A DNA stretch of 64,000 bases from Podocnemis expansa (taxonomy: Eukaryota > Chordata > Testudines > Podocnemididae), in assembly GCA_007922195.1 (NCBI GenBank), contig ML682126.1, forward strand, positions 731,667 to 795,666, given 5' to 3'. A model generated the notes under the pieces. The model was not told where the DNA came from. It saw only the letters and a list, made by a program, of their open reading frames with translations, and ran no database searches. Shown one piece after another: positions 9,440 through 19,246 of the stretch. Positions within the stretch are counted from its first letter, which is position 1, and each line of letters begins with the position of its first letter. The position numbers and the translations under genes are program-made.

Positions 9440-10640
9440 AAGCCCTTGATGAAATCTGTCCTCTGAAACGTTTTGGGGATTCCCCCTTCCAGTGTCTGTC
9501 CTGCCTACAATAGTGATATGTATTTGGTCCTAGCACATGGGATTGGGGGCCACATGATGACACTTGGGGTTTCCAAAGGGTAAGTTGGAAACGTCACGGT
9601 GGGGGCCCCTTGGGTTTTACCTCCATTTGCCGAACTTGCAGGGCGCAGACGGTCTGTTTATTCTTGTCTCCGCATCTGCTTATCCTCCCTGTCAGCTACA
9701 ATTTGATTCCAGATTTGAGCACAGGAATCTTGGATACTGTCCACGTCTCAGGATCTCCAATCAAGTACTGCATCTTCCAGCTGTTGACGAACGATTTGCA
9801 GCAACCTTCATATATATCCCCCACTACCAGAGCTCGGGTGGCCTCAGCAGCTGGATCCACGCCAGAGAACTTCCAAACTGCTGATAGGAATCGGGCCCTG
9901 TAATCTGCTGGATGCTCGTCCTTACCCTGCTTAATTGCTTCTACCTTTCACCAGTCATGTTGTGCAGGAACCATTTCAGTTATAGCCTGTAAAAATCTAT
10001 TTTGATAAGCAGTTAAGTGAGTGGCTTCCATTGCGTAGACAGATCAGTACGCATGCTAGCTTGTAGTTGCGCAAGCGTGAATTTTCCTTTTGGTCTCTCT
10101 CTTGTTGTGTCCTCTACCTGGGAGATGGACTGGGCTGCAGTCCCAGTCCCTCCAGAACCAGACGACATGTCCTAAACCAATGGGTGTGGGGTCCCAGCTG
10201 TATCTGGCTGCCTCTGGTCTGGGGGGGGGGCAGTGGCGGCAGAGGAACCCAATTTTCCAGCAAATCATCTAGGGCACTAGGATAAACTCTAGGGCCCTGT
10301 GGGAGCACAGATGGAAAGGTAGCCACCACAGGTGGTGGCAGACAAGGGAGAGAGGCAGAAACCATAATGGGGAGGTCAAAGGCCTTCCCTTCTCCTCATC
10401 TCTTTTTATGTGACCCCTAACCCGTCGACTTTCTGCCTCATTATCCCACAAATACCATACCTCCATCTGACCGGGATGGTTGTCCTCGAGATTATGATGC
10501 AAGAAGGTCAGAATCAAAACTTCCCTGCAGAGGAAACTGCAAGGAAGGGTCATCCCTAGTATAGGAATGCCATCGAGAAACGAAGCAAACCGCCTGCTTC
10601 CCATACTTTCTGTACATAACAGCTACCGGACTATCCCCAG
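9440..10640 (-). pseudogene. Retroviral gag remnant
   Basis: On the minus strand the region carries, in order, a matrix-like segment (10604-10380), a proline-rich linker (10365-10230, LPPLPPPQ), a capsid segment with a major-homology-type stretch near 9930-9890 (QGKDEHPADYRARF), and a decayed nucleocapsid zinc knuckle near 9530-9480 in which only one Cys and the His of the CCHC box remain (YCRQDRHW). Many frameshifts interrupt it. It would have been the structural polyprotein. Confidence 0.65.
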
Positions 10641-11018
10641 AGGGACACTTGGACTGGCTTCCTCCCATTCAGACAGGCCCACAGCGGCTATCTGCTCCAA
10701 ATACAGAAGGGAAAGGGAACCAGAAGCCCAACAGAGCCAAAGGGAAGGGAACCAGAGCAGGGCATTCCCTGCAGACACACGAGAAGGGGAGACAAGGGAG
10801 GAAGCAATACCTGAGGAGCACCAACACTAGGAAGGAGGCTCCAAACTTCCAGTGCTGAAGACCAGAAGACCAGAAACCAGAAAACCAGAACCTCAAGGAT
10901 TTCCTGAGCTCAACTTGAAGCCCAAACCTGGAACTAAACCTGGAGCTCAGACCTGAACACTAGGCTCAGGGTGGCAACTTACCTCAGGATGCACCACAGA
11001 CTAGCCCGTGTCCTGCTT
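10641..11018 (-). other. Proviral leader between primer binding site and gag
   Basis: This is the minus-strand leader expected between the primer binding site and the gag start. It holds no recognised protein. Tandem CCAGAA(A)/AGACCAG repeats lie at 10858-10892. Confidence 0.4.
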
Positions 11019-11036
11019 ATCCCACTTCTGACACCA
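11019..11036 (-). promoter_or_regulatory. Retroviral primer binding site, tRNA-Leu type
   Basis: The plus strand reads ATCCCACTTCTGACACCA, which is the 3' end of a vertebrate tRNA-Leu with its CCA; the minus strand is therefore the TGGTGTCAGAAGTGGGAT binding site. It lies three bases inside the end of the LTR at 11040, as expected. Confidence 0.8.
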
Positions 11037-11039
11037 AAC

Positions 11040-11628
11040 TGTAGAGGAAATCTCAGTAAGCGAGGGCCACCAACTTAGTGAGGAGTGGAGCTTTATTCTA
11101 CACAGCTGTGGGGCCAAGGACAAGTACCCAAGAGCCCCGAGAATAGTGTATATTATTCTTATATAGTGACATAGTACATCATATTAGAAAGCATAAACTA
11201 TTGTTGTATATCCAGTTAAGTTCTGGGTCCCTTTTTGAACAAAATTCCCCCAATTATAATACCTTCTTTTGACATGCCTTATCCCCCACACCCTCCAACC
11301 ATAATTCACTTGTGCGACAGGCTTTTGGCCTTGTCATTAGAGCTTGCCCAAAAGGGTTTTCTTTCATGTGGTGTAGAGTGACTTTTTAGAATTCAGCAGG
11401 CAAATCCAAACACCTTCTCTGTCTCCAAATTTCAGTACAGCTTGTCTTTGAAGCACAGACACATACTCAGCGAAGCTTCTTACAGCTACCTTATCAGTTA
11501 GCTGCTTATACTGGCCCAATTCCAGATGTGCTAGAGAAACTGCAGCGTCTTCCTTCCCCTGCCCCCTCCAGGCCTCCTAAGCTATCTGTGTCTCAATGCT
11601 GTTAGGCCTCAGACACAGAATGCCTCCA
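11040..11628 (-). repeat. 5' LTR of the provirus
   Basis: On the minus strand it begins TGGAGGCATTC and ends CTACA, directly before the primer binding site. TATATAAG is at 11165-11158 and AATAAAG at 11097-11091 (minus), in the correct order for U3-R-U5. The left edge abuts the N-terminal half of the OR pseudogene. No matching 3' LTR exists. Confidence 0.75.
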
Positions 11629-12373
11629 AAAAAGCTAAGATAAGAGAGAGGTGGTAGTCACAGGAACCAAAAGTTTTGCACTGAGCATTATTTGTCGGGA
11701 GAGTGAAGATGGTCCTGATGATCTGAGTATCAGAGAACGTGGTAAAACATAAATCTGGGCCTTTCTCTAAGAATGTGTTCAGTAGGCCATAGTAGTTGTT
11801 TATGCAGATCTCAGTTCAGGCCAGCTTTATCAAGGTAAGATGCTTGCAGTACATGGGGGCAATGACATTGGTTTTGCTGTAGGTCCACCTTCTTGCCAGG
11901 AGAGGATAGGTCGCTACAAGCAAGCTACTCCACAGCACCACAGCGAGGCCAATCTAGGCCAAAATGGGGTTTGTAAGGCTGGTGGAATATCTCGAGCAAT
12001 CACAGATGGCCACATAGTTTTAAAAATGCATGACCATGAGGATCCCAGACTCCAGCCCTGCAAATCTGTGAATGAAGTACAGTTGGGTGAGGAAGGCATT
12101 GAAATTGAACCAAAAGATACTCAACATTTTGGGCATGTGGATGTAGACAGGACCAGGTCAGTGACAGCCAGCATGCAGAGGAAATAGCACATGGAGGCTC
12201 CGCTCCACTCTCACAATCAACAAGATGGTGAAGTTCCCAAGAGTTTTGCGGCATGTAGGACACAGACAGGGATGGAAAACCAGATATTTGCTGCCTCCAC
12301 CTCAGGAATGCCCAGCGGGATGAAGGAAGAGGGGTTGGTGAAGTGGGTTTGGTTGGAATCTGACAGGGCATAG
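11629..12373 (-). pseudogene. OR family 52-like pseudogene, N-terminal half
   Basis: The minus strand starts at an ATG near 12373 and follows OR-C through TM1 to TM6 with several frameshifts and stops. Recognisable pieces are the 'TNPSSFILLG' region, the CMLAVTDLVLSTST region, LTQLYFIHRF, YYGLLNT and LILAF, where it meets the LTR. The DRYVAIC site is destroyed by a stop. The C-terminal half is at 5875-6034. The 5' flank at 12374-12660 is collinear with that of OR-C. Confidence 0.85.
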
Positions 12374-12660
12374 GGAAGAAGGTGTCTGAGTCAAAAAAAA
12401 TGTCTCCTGCATGTAGGTACCTCAGACATCTTTATGTTCCCAGGATCTAGGGTTACAGTTTTAGTGCAAATTTCTAAATGCTTAGACAGTGTTAAAATAA
12501 AGCTCCATATGCATACGTGGAAGTCGTAGTCTGGGGAAAATATGTTGCCTTTATTTTTGCCTAAGATAAATTTGTTAATCTTGTAATGCAACATCTGTAG
12601 GTGCAGCTCTGCTGCCTACAATCACAAATACAGAAACAGTTTGGGTAGAGAGTCACAGAA
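12374..12660 (-). other. 5' flank of the split OR pseudogene
   Basis: It is collinear with 38136-38420 upstream of OR-C: both carry TGTTGCCTTTATTTTTGCCT and a GCCTAC.(A)TCACAAAT block. This shows that the split pseudogene and OR-C arose by duplication of a unit including upstream sequence. Confidence 0.55.
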
Positions 12661-12944
12661 AGTTATCTGAGTCTTGTCTTTGATTGCAGGTCTGTGGCTC
12701 AATCAGGGAGATGAATTCCAGCTAGAGGGGAATCTGGAGAGGCTGCAGATTGGTCAGTGTCTAGCTGTGGCTCAAGAAATATGGCATTTCACTGCACTTT
12801 GTGCATGGATGGTTTGGGGTCCATGCGGGGCACAGGCAGCCTTTTCATGTACCCCATCTGTCTCTCTGTTCATCCCTTTATTTTCCTGGCGCAGGGCTGG
12901 GGTTTTTCCATGACCAAGCACAGCCACCACTTCTTGTGTTGGAT

Positions 12945-13257
12945 CCTTCCAATTCCAGCCATTTCTGTTCTTCCTCTTTCGTCCTTCTGAGTCAGCTGGA
13001 GCATGCACACCACTATGCCTCCATCCCCTTCTGCTCTTTCAACATCACCTGCTTGGTGGGAAAGTCCACACTGCTCTTCTTCATCATGGGGGAGCCCAGC
13101 CTGCGTGTGCCCACATTTCTATCTCTCCACACTGGCTCTAATTGACATTGCCCTCTCTGGCTCTGCCCTGTCCCTGGCAGGAGGCACCTTCCAGTTAAGG
13201 ACCTGGGTTAGCAACTGCACTGCCTGGCTGCTCCAAATCTTCCTGACCCTTGTGTGA
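12945..13257 (+). pseudogene. Class I OR fragment, N-terminus to TM3
   Basis: The plus strand reads FVLLSQLEHAHHYASIPFCSF, then LVGKSTLLFFIMGEPSLRVP (TM1 to start of TM2; the usual GN pair is GK), then after a frameshift near 13120 LALIDIALSGSALSLAGGTF and the start of TM3. The sequence after 13257 is not OR-like and an LTR begins close by. The rest of the gene is lost. It resembles class I ORs, with family 51 or 52 not resolved. Confidence 0.7.
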
Positions 13258-13299
13258 CGCTGTGCCCCTTGGTGACATTCAGCTGAGGTTAGGCTGGCT

Positions 13300-14000
13300 C
13301 TGTAGCAAAGACTGGAGGTGGGCCAAGGAGAAATCAAGAACCTGAGACTGGCAGTTCCCAAGCCCAGTGGGAGATCCAGCACTCCAGGTAAGCCCAATTG
13401 ACAGGTAACTACTGTCTGGAGATAAAGATGTTCGTTCTCTGTTCTGGTCAATCAAGAATGCAGACAGCAGGAGAATTACAAGTTTATTAGCACCCAGAGC
13501 TACTAGGTGCGGCCAGCCCTGAAGGACAGCTTTCTTCTTGTATTTATTACACTGCACAGTCTATTGAATTACATTCAAGATTTCCAAAAATGGTTAAACA
13601 CAGAAAAACTACAGCTTATTGGTTAACAATGTTTCTATGACACGATTATGTGGTGTTGGACCACGGGGGAGGGATAGAAACTGGGACCCTTACGGGAAAA
13701 CTAAGACCCCTTACGCTTCGTGTAAGGGCAGGTGAGAAGCCTAAATGAAGAGTGGGTTGCTAAGCGGTTATAACAAGTGTTTGCGGTTATTGTAACTAAA
13801 GCTTTTAATGTAGGTGCTTTCCTGTTATTCTAGCTTTGGCTTTCCATTATGGCTTCACTTTGGGCTACAGTTGCTAACGCGGCCCTGCCTGAACTAAAAT
13901 ACCTGCACGCTTCACTTAGGTTACTTAGCCTTGCCTGGTTTCATATTTGGCTCAGCTTGGTTTCACTAGGCTTTATATCAAATTTTCTCTACACTACAAG
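13300..14000 (-). repeat. Probable solo LTR, minus strand
   Basis: On the minus strand the segment starts TGTAGAGAAAATTTG near 14000, has an AATAAAT box near 13543 and AATAAAC near 13480, and ends near 13300. No primer site or coding region follows, so it would be a solo LTR. AGGCTGG occurs on both sides (near 13290 and 14003), but I could not fix exact ends. Confidence 0.4.
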
Positions 14001-14814
14001 GCTGGGTGTCTGACCCTGCAAGAATCCCATGTCCAGCCGTGCCAAAGATACAGGGACCCGGCCCCACAGGACAGTAGGAGAGAGGGTCCTCTCTGTCAAA
14101 CAGGCACCTGGTAAAGGGAGCAAAAGTGAGGACTCAAATCCTATTACTAGCCAACACTCTCCTCCCACATGGTCACTGTATGAGCCAGGAGAGTTCCCCA
14201 CAATAGTGGCACAATTCTCTCGTTTACACCTACAGTGGGGATATACTGAGAGTCCCATCACCTGAGCCAGGCCTCTGTGGTAGGACAAAGCACCAGCTTT
14301 GAACCAAAGAGAAGAGCTGCTGGGGGAGGGAATGGAGAAGCCCCTGCATTACCAGGGAAGGAGGATTGCTGTTCAGGGGCCGGGGTGGAGTCTGTATCTG
14401 ACAGGGCAGGAGCTAAATGGCACATCTTCCACTAGCTAGCTCATTACAAACGTACACAGCAGCATTGTGGGATACACAAACCAGCCCTGCCCAGGGGCTC
14501 ATATAAAATTGGAGTCTTATAGCGTGCATGGCACTTCCAATACTCCATCTGGAAGTCCTTAACCAGGCTGCTGAGCAGCGTTCTCCGCACCTTTTCCACA
14601 GACAGAGACGCACAGAGGTAAAGTGATTGGCCTCCTTGCCCCCCCTCCCACAGTTCCTGTTCACCAAGAAGAGCCTGCTCTGGCTAATCAGATGGGAGGA
14701 CTAAGCCCTGCCCATCCTGTACCCCAGATCTGGCCAAGTCTGCTGTCTGCCAACATGCAGGGTCAGAGCCAGTGCCAGAAGCGGGCCCCAGCATAAAAAC
14801 ACCAAGAAATCCCA
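14001..14814. other. No gene recognised; likely part of the Harbinger remnant
   Basis: GC-balanced sequence between the LTR and the Myb/SANT-like remnant. Only short ORFs without recognisable content occur. It may be the left part of the decayed PIF/Harbinger unit, whose left terminal repeat I could not find. Confidence 0.3.
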
Positions 14815-15270
14815 GATCTCCTTGTCATCTGGGGGGATGAGGCTGTCCACTCCTGTTCCAGGAAAGCCATCACAGCTGTGAGGTGTACAACACCATCAAC
14901 CAGGGCCTAGAGGACAAGGGGCAAACCTAGGACACCCAGTGGGTCTGCATAAAAATAAATTAACTTCACCAGGGCTATAAAAAGGTTCAGGAGGCCATGT
15001 TCTGCACAGTGACAGCCACCACCAGCTGCCTCTATTACAAGAATATGCACGCCATCCTGTGTCAGTAGAGTGACAGCCTGCCAGCCCACACCATTGATTT
15101 CACTGAGGCCCCTTCCCTTAATGATGGCCAGGAGGAGGGCTTGGTGGACGAGGGGGAAACCACCACCCACCTGCATGGCACCTCGCTCGCCCTGGACTCA
15201 GCCAACTCAGAGCTCATCCTTGCCCTGACACTGGACCTGGGCATTCAGGAGGAGCCCCCAGCTCCCTGAG
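14815..15270 (+). pseudogene. Myb/SANT-like DNA-binding protein remnant, Harbinger-associated
   Basis: The plus strand encodes, in pieces, a trihelix Myb/SANT-like domain: IWGDEAVHS near 14830, a helix pattern ending YKKVQEAM near 14980, then CLYYKNMHAIL near 15035, followed by an acidic tail (EGLVDEGE) near 15150. Stop codons and shifts occur inside. PIF/Harbinger transposons carry such a protein beside the transposase; it helps bring the transposase into the nucleus and onto DNA. The transposase-like remnant lies 1 kb downstream on the other strand. This is a family-level call from pattern recognition. Confidence 0.5.
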
Positions 15271-16233
15271 GACTGTCCAGGTGAGGGGACATTGCACGAG
15301 AAGTCCTGTGCACCTGATCCCTCTCTGCAGGCATTTCAGTGAGGGCATGTAGGACAGGGACTATGGGGGACAGGGCCAGACAGTCAGGATGCCAGGAGTT
15401 TGGGCACAGAGCCCTTCCAAGAGGCTCAAAGGAGCAGGGGACCATGTGGCGGAGGGGGTCACAGAGCTGAGCTGGGTGAGGCCATGTCTAAGATGGGGTG
15501 GGGGGTCTGTAGGTGGGAGCACCAAGGCCAGACAGCATGTGCCCAACACCATTGGCACATGACCTCAGGAGAGGTCCCTGGGGTGGGATTTCCTGAGGCT
15601 CACCACCCTAGGCACCACACTTGACTTGTGCAGCAGAGCATGACGGCATGTACGAAGGTGTCCTGGTCCCCAAGGACAGGGATTGGGAATCAGGACTATG
15701 TTCATGGGACAGCAGCTGCTGTCAGGTTGCACACTGCATTACCTAATGGGACAAACTGTTCTTTGCTACTCTCCGAAAGACCCTGAGGCCATGACATGTG
15801 ACACTCCTGGGGTGTGGCCAGCCTTGAGGAGGAGGAGGTGTCACTTACATGATGAGCTCTTCAAGGAGCAACGCCATCTGCCAGGGCAGGCCAATGCAGA
15901 ACTGAGGGCCTGGGTAGGAGCTAGAGGATGTTCATTGGAAGGTTGAGCAGGGGATGCTTCACTGTCTGCTCAACCTCATTGGGTAGCAGACCTGCGCCCT
16001 TGGGCGTCTTGCAGGGGGCCTGAACCTTTGGCAGGCTGAGAGCCCTACTGCCCTGGATGCCACCAGGTCTCATCACTGGCAACCCGGGTCATGGGATGGA
16101 TGGCTGCAGCCCTGGGATCCTACAGCCCCAGGGCAGTAGTACTGCCACCCAACCCCAACTCTCCACAACCCACACAGATGTTAGTGAACAGCCCCTGGTG
16201 ATCAGAAAGGGTTTGGAGAACCACCTCTTGCTG
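15271..16233. other. Decayed Harbinger interior, no open gene
   Basis: Between the Myb-like and transposase-like remnants. Several ORFs of 60-90 codons are present on both strands without recognisable domains. CATCACTGGCAACCCGGGTC near 16070 and surrounding sequence could be the transposase C-terminal region, but I cannot read it through. Confidence 0.3.
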
Positions 16234-16915
16234 TTAGTGTAGGCTGCAGTCCAATGGTCCAAGGCTCAGAAGGAGATGTAGGTGCCATCCCACAATGCCC
16301 TCACAGTTGGGGACCCTGAGTCCAGTGAAGCCATCCAAGATGTCCTGCAGGTTGCCTCGGGTCATGATCTGGCCTAGCAGGACTCTGTTGATGGCCATGC
16401 AGACCTGCCTCAGAATGGCCTCCATGGTGGACTTGCCAATGGTAAACTGGTGGGCTATGGAGCGGTAGGAGTTTCCAGCTTTCAGAGGGCCATGGCCACT
16501 GGCTTGTCCACAGGCAGGGCATTTCGGAGTCGGGCGTCAGTGCACTACAGAACCAGGGTGACCAGATCAAGGAAGGTGCTCTTTCTCATACATAAGTTCT
16601 GCAGCCACTGGTCTTCCTCTCAGGTGGTGAGGACAATCTGGTCCCTCCAGTTGCTGCTGGTTTCCCGTGCCAGATGTGTTGGTGCATGTAGGGCACACTG
16701 AGCACACCAGCTCCCAGGTTCAGCAAGGGGGTCAGCCTGCTGTTGCCTGCCCCTGCTCTGCCGGTTGCCTTGCAGAACCTGTTCCAGAGCAGGACAAATC
16801 TGCCCAACACATGGGAGGTGTGGACCATCATCCTGGCACATGATTGGCTCACACTGCGGTCCATGACCTCCTCGGGCTGTCTTGCCAAGAATAATAGGGA
16901 GGGTGCTGTGCTCAC
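16234..16915 (-). pseudogene. PIF/Harbinger transposase (HARBI1-like) remnant
   Basis: The minus strand reads QWLQNLCMRKSTFLDLVTLV (about 16610-16550), TDARLRNALPVDKPVAMAL, then after a shift ILRQVCMAINRVLL and NLQDILDGFTGLRVPNCEGI (16420-16290). These follow the order of HARBI1-type DDE nucleases: N-terminal helical region, then the segment leading to the PNCxGxxDGTH motif, here PNCEGIVGWH with the catalytic DGTH destroyed. At least one stop and one frameshift are visible. The family moves by cut-and-paste and makes 3-bp target duplications. Confidence 0.65.
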
Positions 16916-16989
16916 TTCTTATTTTATAGGAGTGGCTAGGAGAGGGGGCACACCTCAGATGTAAGATGGGACAGCTACCAGCAAGGTAC

Positions 16990-17150
16990 CACTCCTATCA
17001 CCTGCAAGTGTGGACATGGCCATTACACAAGAGTTTTGAAGTGGAAGTTTTAAGTTGATCTAACAACCTCCACTTTAAGGCGACTTAAAGTCAACCTTGT
17101 TAAGTCGACATAACTGAGCCTCCAATGTAAGCATACCCTTAGTGACAACC
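16990..17150. repeat. Inverted-repeat-like ends near the Harbinger remnant
   Basis: GTGTGGACATGGCC at 17008-17021 resembles the inward-facing ends (GTGTGGACATA-CC) of the MITEs at 26483, 55918 and 62359, and TGTAAGCATACC near 17137-17148 is a second similar end. Between them is an A/T-rich stem-forming stretch (CTTTAAGGCGACTTAAAG). Either could be the right end of the Harbinger unit. Confidence 0.4.
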
Positions 17151-17279
17151 CTGTGTGTTTGTAGGAGGTGTTCATACACACCAGGCATTGAAGGGGTATC
17201 AGGCCCTATGGAGCTAAAGGCATTATTCCTACTTCTCTTATTATTGACTATAATGTCTAAATATATACAGAAGTACACT

Positions 17280-17630
17280 GAGCAGCCAATTCTCTGTGAC
17301 TCACCAGAGACCCTGGGAGTTCTCCGCTCCCCTGGGAAGGACCCTTAATCACTGTTTACTCCTGCAGATGGATAAGAAAACACAGAAGTGCAAACATGGA
17401 AAGAGAGACATTGGCTAGTGTCTCCCGTCTGCAACTTAGAAACCCCACTGGGATTCCCCAGAGCTATATCTAAACCCATTTCCATCCTGCCTGGAGCTTT
17501 TTCTCCTCTGCTGACTCTTGGTGTGGGATAGTTTTGCAGATGCTGGCATGACAGAGGTGTGGGACTTGTCTACCAGAGGGGATTCCAAGGCAAGACACTT
17601 CCATCTCAGAATTTAAAGGTACCCGTCATA
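17280..17630 (+). repeat. Dispersed repeat, copy 1 of an inverted pair
   Basis: Reverse complement of this stretch matches 45090-45430 in order: GGGAGTTCTCCGCTCCCC here versus GGGGAG-type AGAACTCCCAG there, TGTTTACTCCTGCAGATGGA versus CCATCTGTAGGAGTAAACAG. No coding content. The family is unknown to me; it may be an LTR. Confidence 0.5.
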
Positions 17631-18410
17631 TAGTGTGGCATTTAATGGTCAAGAAACCCAGTGAAAGGTGGGCAAGATGGGTTAGAGAACAAGTCTACAA
17701 GCCTTTCTTCTCTGCACAGCCCTTAACTACCCCTGTGGCCTTTGCCCAATGAAGAGTTTGCTGCACTATCAGTGGCCACAATTTCCCTCTTCACTAGTGT
17801 CAAGCTTTCTGTGCCCTCAGATGATGGTCCTGTGGAGCAGGAAGTGATTAAAGAGCTCAGGAGTCAGCTCCATGTTAATCCACATGCTCCCCCCCGTCCT
17901 TGAACTGCAGGGTTCTGGCTCGTTACGGGGAGTGCAATAGTGGGGCTGTTATCTCACATGTAGTAGACTCGCACCATGGGAAACTTCAGGCCAGTCCTTT
18001 CAAGTTCAGCAAACATGTCAGCAGGTAATAGTACTGTCTTGTAAGTGACAGGGTCAGACAGCCACCTCTACCGGGGGTGCCACCATACTGCATTGAATGG
18101 CTACACCATGCTAGAATCCCATTCTGCTGAGCCCCTTGCTCCAATAATATCTGTAGCAAGGAGTTCCACAGGCAAAAAACATATTATGGACACATTTTCT
18201 TTTATCCTTTTTAGATTATTCAGATTTTCAATTTCAGTGAATGTCCTTGTCTGTGTGTTATAGGAAAGAGTAAATGTAAGCGTCTAATCTTCCTTTAGTG
18301 ATATGCGCTTGGGATTCAAGTTCACAAGGGAACCTTAGATTATCTGATCTGAATCACTATGTAGCCTCGCCATTACATTTCAATAAGTTACTCTTGTAAT
18401 AAGCACATTA
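17631..18410. other. No feature recognised
   Basis: Ordinary non-coding sequence. Nothing in the six frames resembles a protein and no clear terminal repeats were found. Confidence 0.4.
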
Positions 18411-18625
18411 CATGATCAATCACAGAACCACAGGGTTAGGCTACTTCTGGTATTCCTCCACCAAGCTGCAGGACTTGCATGGCCTAAAACATCCAAAACA
18501 AGTGCCTATACACACCCCTTTTGAAAAAATCCAGTGTAGGAGCTTCCATGACTTCCCAACACACTATGTTTCATTGTATTGCTGTTCTTGCAGGTAGGAA
18601 GTTCTTGTTGAGATTTCATCTAAAT

Positions 18626-18831
18626 CAGGGGTCTCCTTATCAAATCACCACAAGGACCGCATGAGGCCCACAGGCTGTGTGTCTGAGACCCCTGATATAT
18701 TAGCCCAAAGGCCGCACCACTGAAACCATTTCATTCAACAATATTGCAAATATTGGTAAGAATAATGTCATTGTGGACCTCAGGATACCTTGATAGGCCG
18801 TGTGAGGCCCACAGACTGTTTGAGACCCCTG
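18626..18831. mobile_element. hAT-like non-autonomous element
   Basis: Ends are CAGGGGTCTC and its inverse GAGACCCCTG, a hAT-type terminal repeat. Flanks ATCTAAAT (18618-18625) and ATATGAAT (18832-18839) fit a decayed 8-bp target duplication, and removing the insert restores LINE sequence. A second GAGACCCCTGATAT end lies inside near 18688. Confidence 0.6.
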
Positions 18832-19213
18832 ATATGAATCTTCTATATTGTAGTTTAACTTATTGATTCTTGTCCTGACTCTGTAACAAAAGGAAAAAAC
18901 TTTTCTCCTTCTTTTTCACAGCTACCTTTCAGGTATCTGAAGGTTGTGATCATGTCCCAATTGAACCTTGTCTTTTCCACACCAAAAATACAGAGTTCCT
19001 TCAGCCTTTACTCCAATGGCTTGCGTTCCAACCCGTTGAGCATCTCTGTCATTTGTCATAGCCGGTTTCCCATAATCTCTATACATTGGTGACAAAAAAT
19101 GAACTTAGTATGCAGCTGAGACTTAACCAAATCAGACTAAAGGGCATGATCACCACCCATAACTCATATGCTATATCTCTGTTAAGGCAGCCCAAAATAG
19201 CATTCCCCCCCAC

Positions 19214-19246
<33 letters not shown>
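19214..19246. repeat. Poly-T run
   Basis: About 32 consecutive T. Without a recognisable SINE or LINE next to it, it may be the tail of a minus-strand retroposed sequence or simple expansion. Confidence 0.85.

Larger units (their letters stand above)
6035..11628 (-). mobile_element. Endogenous retrovirus (5' LTR-gag-pro-pol), 3' end missing, inside an OR pseudogene
   Basis: Read on the minus strand the order is 5' LTR (11628-11040), primer binding site, gag, protease, reverse transcriptase and RNase H; integrase, env and the 3' LTR are absent. The frame is broken by stops and shifts throughout and the protease and nucleocapsid lack key residues, so it is dead. The pol sequence is gamma/epsilon-like in character, a judgement from motifs only. 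The boundary with the OR is flanked by a short A-rich repeat (AAAAG) compatible with a 4-6 bp target duplication. A solo LTR (7151-8501) and a 30-bp Penelope scrap (6254-6283) were inserted later. Confidence 0.85.

Noticed and set aside
11019..11036. tRNA-Leu gene fragment
   Set aside because: Only 18 bases with the CCA, which is not encoded in vertebrate tRNA genes; position next to the LTR makes it a primer binding site.
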